DNA of 64,000 nt from Lepidodermella squamata (lineage: Eukaryota > Gastrotricha). A model generated the notes under the pieces. The model worked only from the letters and a program-made list of their open reading frames with translations, searched no databases and was not told the origin of the DNA. The position numbers and the translations under genes are program-made. How positions within the stretch are numbered: position 1 is the stretch's first letter; every line of letters starts with the position of its first letter. The DNA is taken from contig JBLDXI010000001.1 in the NCBI GenBank assembly GCA_047495785.1, forward strand, positions 1,426,001 through 1,490,000, in the 5' to 3' direction. Shown here one piece after another: positions 34,722-45,500 of this stretch.

Positions 34722-37700
34722 TGATAAAACGAGAATTCGAAGTAAATGAGCCATGAGTTGTTTTCATAATATGACCAGCAATAAGAAATAAAAAGACATA
34801 AAAAATGGTTGACTCACTTTGCCAGGTTGATGATATTTGAATGTGTGAGGTACACACCTTCGGCGACGTTAGGGTGAATTATACTCGATTTCCGGCCTCG
34901 CAATAGCAATGAGAATGGTCTCATCCCTTCATTATTATCGATAAAATCAGCTGAAAAAAAATAGAAAATATCGGCGAATTATGCGCTTAGGCGGTCAAGT
35001 GGCAAAGTGTGTTTAGGGTGCGGATATTTTGTACCCAGCAATAAAAACGTGTCATTTGACCCCATGATAATGGACAGAATACAGGTGCATTGCTGAATTT
35101 TACGGACTGATAATTTTCTCAATGAAATTGTACGAGTTGTTTACGGCGATTTATGGGTAATAAATTGCTAATTAAGAATCATTCGCATGAAATGAATGGA
35201 CGGTTTAATAATGGAGCCGAAGCTATACTGATGTGAGGCCCTCTACAGAAGCTGGTCTCTCGTTTGCCAAAATGGATATCCTAATATACGGAGCATAGCC
35301 AGATTGCGGAATTCTTAATCATTTTATGTCAGAGCTTCAAAAAGGTGCGTTTGCTATGCCGGCAACTTGAAAGCCAGATTCCAGTTATCGTACGTATGAT
35401 AGCTGATAGCTGAAATTCGTTTTTTTAGGTTGAAAACTGCCTTTGGATTATTGGACTATGAAATTGAGAGCGGTGGGTCCTATTTATTGCTTGCTCATTT
35501 ATTTTTTGTATTAAAGTACAAAATTTCGAGTGAATAGTGAATAATAAAAACAGGTCAGATAAAAACTGGTTTTTTCGATTTTTCCACACCGCATGGGCAC
35601 ACAGTAGTTCAGCGGATAGCTGCTGTCTGCTGTGCATTGAGCGTCAAGATCGATAGGCACGAGTTCGATCCACACCCAGGTCAGCCGTGATCTATCAATG
35701 ACGTTCCATCGTGTTACAAAAGTGAAAAGTGGTAGATTAGGAGTGTCAGCGAAACTGCACTAATCGCTACCTAGCTGTCCCATTCAGGAGACCCAGCAAG
35801 CGACCCCTAAGAGCGCTCATTCGGGACCCATGGCCTCGGCCCATCAAGGAATTTTCGATTTTCGATTTTTTTTTCCTTTTTATTGAAAACGCGAGTGCGT
35901 AAACCGTTTTCCCTTATTATCGTAGGTATGTTGACGTTTTGTTTCGTCTAAAACTATAAAAAGGCAACAATATACGAAGTAGTAAGATTCTTAATGTTTT
36001 AATGTCTGAAGTTCTGACGAAGTCGAAACGCCACAACTTACGAAAATAAAGGAAAACGGACAAAAGTTTTACGCACTCGTGTTTTCATTCAAAATTTAAA
36101 AGAAAGAACATCTTATAATTTCGATTTTTCATTCTGGTTTTACCGACAAAATACCGGTCTGATCGTGGGTCACTTTAAGCTTAATAATGCTACCTTTGCT
36201 TGATATTCATAATTTTTCTGAGAATGAAGTGATGCCAAGATTCAGAATGGAAGTTTTATTCCTGTAATTCCTAGAATTACTTTTCGGAATTTATGTTGAG
36301 AGGCTAATCTTCTCAAAGCCCTGCCAAAGCCAGACGGTAACACCTGCTGGAAAAGCTCAGTATCATGTGTCGGGGTTAAAAAATGATTAAAAAAACTGTT
36401 TGAGCTATGGCTATTTTGTGTGAAATGAGGCGAATGAAAGTCAGCGGTTACTAAGTGTTTCCATTTCAAGTCCTCTCTGCCTACTTTTATACGAGCCCTG
36501 CTATGATGTATTGTCGGCTGCAATCCACCGTCCAGATAGTCTTGAAGGATTAACGCATTGATTAAGAATTTCAAATCATAGCTGAATGGAGAAAAACAAC
36601 TGATATAGGAAGCTCATAAGGCTTCGTCACATGTTATTTAGCCGGCTTAAACATTGTTTTCTAACTGCAAGATAGAAGTAATTTGCAAAACGAAACAACA
36701 CAAATCTTGTGACCTTAGTAGCACCGGCGAATTCGACTCTGCAGGTAAACAACAAAACACCTGAAACAAGCCATTGGCCTGAAAAATAGCCGGTTCGTTT
36801 TCAAATTTCATTCATTTATTTGCGGGGCAGGATTCGTAAAAATCAGCAATCAGCTATCAGCTGTAAGATTTCATTTATATCGCGAGTGAATGTGTCAATA
36901 AAATTGCCTTTTGTCGTCGAGTCGAATTTTTTTAACGTTTTCACTCGGAAGGAAATTTGTTTTAGCAGATAAAAATATCAAAATTTTATCGTGTTAATAT
37001 CGATATGAGAATGCCGATTTATATGAGCAGCGATCGAATGACGTATTTCCCTGTGCGGAAACACCACCTTGTTGACATTAATTGGCGCTGCTGTAATAAA
37101 ATATACACTGTATAAGATCGGTAAATGGTTTGTTTGCGGTCGATTCAATCGTAGCATTGTGTACATCACACGTTTTTTGATATGCGCCGACGAAAAGGGA
37201 ACACAGCATTGCGTGTGAGGCGCGTAAATTTACTCAATTTTTTTTCAAATCCTACCTACCTTCTTGGGTACATTCGATGTGGTGTGGAACTTTTTGTCGC
37301 TCTCATTTCCGCAGCAGTCGCGGCGAATTATTTTCTTCTCGACTGGCGATCACTGCACTGCGATTTGCTCATTTTGCTAGCACGCAAGCTTTAGACCGTG
37401 AATTTCAGGTTGAAATTTTATTTACGAGCCATTTTTAGCATCGATGCTAATAATAAATAAGACTTATTTACAGACGAGGCCCTGGGTTGGGGCATTCCAC
37501 ATCGGAAATAATCAAGGATTTCATTAGCAATGACGTAGGTGATAGTAAAAATTGGCGATTTATCCAGTAAAGCGGATTAGGTGCTTATGTGAATTGGCTA
37601 GGGAGATGTAGACCACCAGATGGCTCAGATTTTCTAATTTTCCCAACTGAATCGCCCGTATCTGTATGTTGACGGAGAGCGTGGGCCGCTTTCGGACAGC

Positions 37701-38360
37701 TCGATTATCACACGGTTATTCATATAGGTGGTATAGTTTAATATATTCGTTATTTTTTGCTCCCTCTTCCGGCGTGGAGTTTTCCACGCAAAATTTGTCA
37801 TAAACAATCGCACCGGCGGTTTGTCATCAACCTGCACCTACGATTCGACTCGTGCGCGGTGGAAAATGTGAATGAAGTGGCTAAAACTGGTAACGCAGCT
37901 ATAAAACCGCGTGTCCAGTGAAAGGCCGGGTTTATTTCTGCTTCGAAGCTTGATTTAAGCTTCAGTTTAATTGATGGCTCACTTTGTTAATTAAGCCTTG
38001 TATTTTCTATTTATTGTTGCACTACTCTAAGATTTATTACTAATCTGGTTTACAGTCCTATCCTATGTCCTCATGCAATTAATTTGGCCATAAGTGCGTC
38101 GCAAGTCTTCTGCGCATCTGTAAAAGGGGACCTATTGGATGCCGATTTGAACGCAAGCTTATATCTTGAATCTTCATCAAATCTTGAAATCAAAAGAAAA
38201 ACGTCAGACTTTCAGTGATTCACTCGTGATTACTAATAAGCTCTGCGGCTTATTATAATTAATTGCATTTCAACGTTTGTTTCTCCTCTTCACGGTAGAT
38301 TAACCGGCAAGTTTTCTTTTTTTAACCGTCTTACATTTCAAGAAAAAGCTCTGCGACTTC
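34722..38360. other. Intergenic, with one tRNA-derived repeat
   Basis: No gene is supported between the cadherin-like gene and PMCA copy 2. A tRNA-like head lies at 35596-35680. Open frames at 36242-36574 (-) and 37634-37837 (-) lack domains and start context. The last few hundred bases should contain the PMCA copy 2 promoter. Confidence 0.45.
35596..35680 (+). repeat. tRNA-derived SINE head
   Basis: TAGTTCAGCGGATAGC (A box, 35605-35620) closely resembles the TAGCTCAGTGGTAGAGC block of tRNAs. GAGTTCGATCC (35661-35671) fits the B box at about the right distance. The arms do not close into a clean cloverleaf, so it is better read as a SINE head than as a tRNA. The unrelated 3' body may run to the T-rich tract near 35865. 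Confidence 0.5.
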
Positions 38361-41300
38361 ATGAGCGCAACGTAAGTTTAACTTACTTTCCCCGCCAAAC
38401 TCGTCAATTTTTCAATGTATCTCAGGAACAACATCGACGCCTCGGCAGAAGCGGGGGGCTATGGCGTTACGGTCAGAGACCTCCGCGGTTTGATGGAGTT
38501 CCGAGGCCATGAAGCGCTTACAGAACTTCAAAGCCGCTTCCAAAGTGTTTTTAACCTTGCATCGTTACTGAAAACCAACCCTGAAACGGTAATTTAAAAG
38601 GTTACTTGCTCACTTTATTCATGCCTTGTATATAGGGCATCAGAGAATCTACCGAGGAAATCGAAAAGCGGAGAAGAGTGTTCGGCCCAAATTCAATTCC
38701 GCCGAAGAAAAATAAGCCGTTTTGGAGATTTGTTTGGGATGCAATTCAAGACCCCCTCCTCATCATTTTGACAGTCTCGGCTGCAGTGTCTCTCGGCATA
38801 TCCTTCATTCCGATGCCAAAGGATGAAGAAGAAGATGATGTAGTAACTACTACGCTGTCGCCTATTGTCGGAATAGGATGGAATGCTACAACTACAATGA
38901 TTAATCGAAATTTAACAACAACGCTAGCCGTACATCATGGCTGTGAGCACAGTTTGGAATGGATTGAAAGTCTGTCCATTCTGTTTGCGGTCGGCTTGGT
39001 GGTTTTCATCGGCTCTGGTATGGACTACAGTAAGGAACAAGAATTCCGCAAACTTCAATCGAAAATCAACTCAGCCCATATGGCTAATACTATGCGAAAT
39101 GGCGAGGTCACAACAATTCCAGTCGCTGAGTTGGTCGTTGGCGATGTTTGCCTGGTAAAATACGGAGATCTGCTGCCGGCGGATGGTATCATTATCAATT
39201 CCAGTGATTTACGCACGGATGAATCATCTCTAACTGGAGAATCTGATCAGGTCGCTAAATCCGCTAGTACTGATCCTTTCCTGCTATCTGGAACGCATGT
39301 TGTCGAAGGGAGTGGGCGAATGCTTGTTACTGCAGTTGGCGTCAACTCTCAGGCCGGAATAATTTTTGTCCTATTAGGACAAAGCGATGGCAACAATGAA
39401 AACAACAAAAGCGAGGCCAAACCTGCCGACGCATCTGGTTCGGCGGAGGAAGGTAAAGTGGAGGACGAAGCGAAGCAGCAAGAAGCTTCAAAACACCGCT
39501 CGATCCTTCAAGAAAAGTTGACAAATCTCGCGAAACTTATCGGCCAGATCGGCCTGGGTTTCGGCATTGGAACAGCCGTTATTTTAATCATCCGATTTCT
39601 CGCTGAAAGAATTCCGAAAAGCGGCTGGCATAACTCGTATTGGCTGTACATCGTCAAGTACATCATTGTCGGTATCACCGTTCTAGTCATCGCCATCCCA
39701 GAGGGTCTCCCCCTAGCAGTAACACTCGCTCTGGCTTTTTCAGTGCGAAAAATGTTGGCGGATAACAACATGGTCCGCCACATCGATTCGACCGAGACGA
39801 TGGGCAGTGCTACTACAATCTGTTCAGATAAAACAGGAACCCTAACCACAAACAGAATGACCTGTGTTCGCAGCTTACTTGGTGGGAATCTATACGAACA
39901 CGGCTCTGGCAACGAACAGCAAGATCGGCAACATGTCAGAGTTGTCAATGATCACCCTGAGAAATCGAAATTCAGCAGCAAATTTGTCGAGCTTTTGTCT
40001 GAAGCAATTGCAGTGAATACAGGCTACACGTCAATGGTCGAAGCTCCGTCTACTCCTACCGGTCTTCCTATTCAAAAGGGCAACAAGACTGAGTGCGCCC
40101 TTCTGTACTACCTCATGCGTTTCGGCATCAAGCCGGAGGATGTTAGATCAAAAAATCCTGAATCAAGTTTTCATAAACTCTTCACATTCAACTCGGCTCG
40201 AAAATTCATGGCCACGTGTTTGAAAAAACCGAACGGACATATCCATTTCTATGTGAAAGGAGCGTCTGAGCGTTTATTGGCTCGATGCTCTAAATACCTT
40301 GATGATGAAGGAAATGTTCATGAAATTCCAGAAGAGTTGAGGCATGACATGGATTCGATCATCGAAGAAATGGCTGGAGATGGGCTAAGAACACTCGTCG
40401 TTGCATATCGTGAACATGAGAGCGACCCAAACTGGGATGAAGAGGAAGCTCTCCTAAGTGAACTTACGCTTCTGGCGATTTGTGGTATCGAAGACCCGGT
40501 TCGTCCTGAAGTGCCCGATGCTATAAGGCTATGTCGCTTGGCTGGCATCACCGTGCGAATGGTTACAGGTGACAACATCAACACAGCTAGATCAATAGCG
40601 CAGAAGTGCGGCATTCTAACGCCGGGAGATCGCCAGGCTTTGGTTATAGAAGGCCGTCAATTTAACGAAATGGTCCTGGATAGTGAAGGCAATGTTAACC
40701 AGGCCCGTTTCGACAAGGTCTGGCCTAATCTTAGAGTCTTGGCGCGATCTAGCCCGACCGACAAATACACCCTGGTAAATGGAATCATTCAAAGCAGAGC
40801 TGGCAAGCAACGCGAAGTCGTAGCTGTAACAGGTTTGCATTAAGTTCTGTTTGTTTAATTTTTAGATCCACCCTAATTCTACAGGTGACGGCACAAATGA
40901 TGCTCCCGCCTTGAAGCGAGCTGATGTTGGATTTGCCATGGGTATCGCCGGTACTGACGTGGCGAAGGAGGCTTGCGATATCATCATCACCGACGACAAT
41001 TTCTCTAGTATCGTCAAGGCTGTAATGTGGGGCCGCAATGTTTACGACAGCGTTTGCAAGTTCATCCAGTTCCAGCTCACCGTCAATGTCGTCGCTGTCC
41101 TGTTGGCTTTCCTCGGGGCCATTTTCATTAAACAAAGCCCACTTAAGGCTATCCAACTGCTTTGGGTCAACCTTATCATGGACACCCTGGCGTCACTTTC
41201 CTTGGCAACCGATGCGCCGACTGAACAGCTGCTGAAGCGTCCACCTCAACGTAGATCAAACCCTGTTATCTCGCTGACAATGTGGCGTTTCATCCTTGGC

Positions 41301-42062
41301 GAATCTTTATACCAGCTTGGCGTATCGTTCATGTTCGTTTTTGCCGGACCCCAGTTTTTCCCGTACGACTCGGCGAAGCAGTGCCCTGAAAAGCGACTCC
41401 AGGACGAAAACGGCCGCTGTTTATCGCCCGTGGATTCTCGAATGCGAGTCTCGGACTACGAATGTCCGAACGTGAATTTCACGATTGTTTTCAACGCGTT
41501 CGTTCTAATGACCCTTGTCAACCAAATAAACGCCAGGAGTCTCCACGGTGAACGGAATGTTTTCCGTGGTCTGCATAAAAACGTTGTCTTCATTGTCGTT
41601 TGGCTGCTCGAAATTAGTCTTCATATTATTATTATCGAACTGGCTGGACCTGTTTTCGTCACGGTGCCTTTAACGTGGGCGCAGTGGCTTATATGCACCC
41701 TAGCTGGGCTTGGTCAGTTTGTTTGGTACCAATTAGTGGTATTCGTGCCTTTTGAGCAATGGATGCAAAAGCTTCTCGCCCGCTTCGGCAAGGGCGGAAA
41801 CGCTGAGGAGCCAGATGTGCGAACTCAAACAGCTTCGGTCACATCGCTCCGGCTGCGTCATCACGAGCATATCAACAAGGACGTTCAAGATAACTACGCA
41901 GTCGCTTCTATTGTCCACCGAAAAATCGCAAGTGTGCGTCAAGCAACGCCGCCGTCGTTGTCGCGCCACGAACACAACGCTACGGCTAACAGCAACGTCC
42001 AGGTCACCGGGCATCATAATCCATCGTTCGAAAACGAAGACGTGGCAACTACTCGCTTATAG
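38361..42062 (+). CDS. Plasma-membrane Ca2+-transporting P-type ATPase, copy 2
   Basis: Exons 38361-38371 (11 nt, MSAT), 38426-38588, 38636-40832 and 40885-42062 give 1182 aa. It is a P2B Ca2+ pump paralogous to the minus-strand gene at 22555-27014. Marks are [48 protein letters not shown] (Asp at about residue 454), TGDGTNDAP rebuilt exactly across the 52-bp intron at 40833-40884, and [16 protein letters not shown]. The start was chosen because ATGAGCGCAAC ends at a perfect GTAAGT donor and joins in frame to AACAACATCGAC. Both copies share the intron after the N-terminal region (ET or ES followed by GI or GL); only copy 2 has the hinge intron. The C-terminal tail lacks the canonical calmodulin-binding sequence and carries [12 protein letters not shown]. 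An AATAAA lies near 42247. Confidence 0.92.
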
Positions 42063-42501
42063 TTTTAAAATTTCAATCACTGCCCCAAAAAATGACTTTT
42101 GAAATATTTTTCTGAATCCCCTCTCTTTTATTTTTTCCACCACATTTTTAGTTTCTTGAGACTCTGAAGCTGGTAGCCTTCCGATCATCTCATCAAACCC
42201 CCGATTTTTTGGTAGCTGAACAGTGCCTTTCAAAACTGAATGTTTGAATAAAAATCATTGAGATTACAAAACTCAATCTTCGCTTTATTTCAAAACATTT
42301 ACGCATGCATACACATAGATATTATCAGCATTGGTTTCAATTACACACATACATACATCGTACAAATGAGGCGTGCATACCTCGAAATTGAGTCGAAAAA
42401 AAGAAAGAGAAAGATAAAATCATAATGTAGTTGAAAGTGAAACGCAGTCAGTTCAAATGAAAATTGGAAAAAAGAGTTTAGTCATTTTGTATCAAGTTCC
42501 A

Positions 42502-45500
42502 TCATTGTCTGTCAACAATCTTCAGCTTTTCGAAAAATTCCGAAACCGACTCGGCTTTGTACGTGCTCCTTAATTTAATTAAAAAATTGCATCAAAATTT
42601 CATAAAAATAAATTGTTTAGGCTCACCTGACGCGGCGGGCCACGCGCTCTTCTCGCTCGAACTCCGCAGCCTTGGCCGATGCCTTTTCGATGAGGTTAAG
42701 CGGCAAACCCGCCAAACGGGCTGCATTGAAGCCGTACGACCTTGGACAAGCCCCAGCCACAAGTTGGTAGAGGAAGGTGATAGTTTCAATGCCACCCTCG
42801 TTCATCTTATCATTATCCACCTTACAAGCCATGTGGCATAGACTGACGCCCTTCGAGCACCGAGAACTCTCCGACGCAATAGTCGAAACCAGCAGGTGAT
42901 AATGGGTCGAAAAAATCGTTCGACACCCGATTTTTCCGGCCAGAAATTCCAAAACAGCAGCGGCCACTGAAAGACCGTCATAAGTCGCTGTCCCGCGGCC
43001 TAATTCGTCTAGCAAGACCAGCGAATGTTCGGTTGCGCGTTGCAAAATCACGGCAGTCTCGGCCAATTCAACGTAGAAGGTACTCTCACCAGCTAGAATG
43101 CGATCAGACGCGCCCATTCGCGTGAAAATTCGGTCAACAGGTGATAACCGCATTTTCGCAGCCGGGACACGGCAGCCGAGATGGGCCAAAACCACTAGAA
43201 GCCCGACTTGTCGCATTAAGGTGGATTTACCGCCCATATTCGGCCCGGTCAAAATCAGCGATGACGCGTTTGAGTTGTAGTTGATAAACGTGTCATTTGC
43301 AATGAGGGACGAACCAATTTTGGGCAGTAAACACGGGTGAGCACCACGTTCAATCGCGATGAATGGTTTGCCGCCGTTCCCGTCATTCGCGTCCACGAAT
43401 TCAGGCACGCAGTAATCAGCATTTGCCGAGTAGTTTGACAACGCCATCAAGCAGTCCAGGGTCGCTAAACAGCGGACAACTTTCTGCCACTGCGGGAAAT
43501 ATTCGTCGAATTTAGCGAAAGTAGCCCGGATCGAGTCACGAAGGGCTAATTCACGCCGCTCTTCCGCGCTTTGCAAGTCAGCGAATAGCCCATCGATCTC
43601 AGTGGTTCGGTAACGCCGGAAGCCTTTCCGTTTTGAAGAGAAGACGAATTCACTGGAAACTGACTTATCTTCAGGAATCTCGAGCTGGTAGCGATTTTTC
43701 GCCGTGCCGAAATATTCGCATTTTGCTACTCGCAGCTCTTTTTTGTAGTTCAGCCGCAAATCTTCGAGTTCCTGTTGAATCTGCTGGATTTCACGGCATG
43801 CTTTGTCATAAGCGGGGCAGAGTCCGATTTTCGGTGTAATTTTGCCGGTCTTCTTCGCCTCGTCCAGGTCGAACAGCTTTTCAAGCTCGTTCAATACTGG
43901 CTCGATATTCGGTACGAGGCCGCCTTCGCTCTCCAGAAGAGTGCATTTCTTAAGAAGTTCCGATGAAAAACCGTCAGAATCGGCAGCTGACTTGGCGAAT
44001 AGCTTAAAAATCTGAACGGCAACACGGAAACCTGAAAAGAACAAATAGCAAAGTTATACAGCAATTTTCCAAATTGAGGCTGTTGGCAAGCAAATGGGAC
44101 TAATATTACAATTTGAGAAAAATTCAAAATTTCTTAACTTCAATTCGTACATATGGTAAAAAATGTGGTTAAATCTTTTCGACTGCGACCCAGGCTCCTT
44201 CACTCATGGCGCTTCTTTTTACAATAGCTCCTAAAGCCGAAGGCAATGGTGATCGATACTACATTCGGAACGAACAAAGCTGGGTACAAATTGATCCTCT
44301 TCCGTTTCACCAACGCCGACAATGGCAAAACTGCAGTTGGCACAATAACAATGCTGCTGGATGAAACTGATGAGAGCGTGGGAGAAGCCTTCAAACTCTT
44401 CAAGTGCCTACATGGCACGAGCGTCTGCTTGGTCGACAAAGAACTCAAGCAAATAAGCCTTCTCGAAGATATCTTTATCTTTGGATGCCTGGTTTAGTTG
44501 AGCTTGCGGCACGTCAACTGCGCTGAGGTTGAGGTAAAAGAGAGAATGTACGCTTGCGTTCTTGCCATGTCAAATTCGCATGAGAAATCCAAATTCGATG
44601 ATGCTCACCGAATGTTCATTGAAGCTGCAACAGACATTGAACTTCGCATCGACAAGAAGCATGCCAGCCTTCTTGACTTCTGTGGAAATTTGGGTGAAAG
44701 TGCACAGAAGCTTGCTGGAAACTGGAAACAATGGGCAATGACACGACAAATCGAGCTGAAGGAACTTTTGGATCGTGGAAAGTAAAATCATAGTATCAGA
44801 AACACCCATTGGACGACTCTTTGCCGGCTAAATCAATGGATGAAGATCTTCGCGAACAACTAAGGGATAGATACCGGTTGCCGATGGAAGAGGAGCGGCT
44901 GAAGGATCACCTTGAGCCATGTCCAAGGCAATCACTCGGCACCGATTGCGGCGTTTTCGCAGCTGCCTGCTTACTTCTACTCATCGATGGCGGCGATCCA
45001 GGTGTAACCTACTTCAAACCCTCTACGGACATGCGAAATCACCTCGAAAGTCAGTATGCAACCGTCTTTCCGTCATCGAAAAAACGCGGCCAAATACCGG
45101 AGCCCGAAGTCATAATCCTTCGCTGAACTGAAATCTAGTACTCTTAAAGATACTTAATGATAATACCGAATATTGATCGGGAAAAAGGTTTGAATGAGAA
45201 CAAAATGAGAATAAAAATCATTCAGTTTCATTTTCTGAAAATATCTAAGAATAGTCTAAGAATAGCCATTCCAATTATTATATTAGCATTACCTTTCATA
45301 GTAGAAACGAGTTCCTCAATTCGCTTTTTACGATAGCTGTCCTCTTCGAACATGACAGCCCGGCTATCAGGGTGGCCAGTTGATTTAGATGGATGGCCGA
45401 ATGTGTGCATTTTATTCAACGAGCGGTCCAAATCCGGCAGTTTTGACATCAGCTTAGACACATCCTTCGACAGGCCCAGGTCATGCCCGAGTTCAGAAAT

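Noticed and set aside
36242-36574. 110-codon minus-strand open frame
   Set aside because: No recognisable domain, no splice partners and no paralogue; it lies in a large spacer where such a frame can arise by chance.
44498-44809. A host gene on the plus strand within the MSH6 intron
   Set aside because: The frames are broken by a stop and a frame change and match transposon domains, so it is better read as a dead element.
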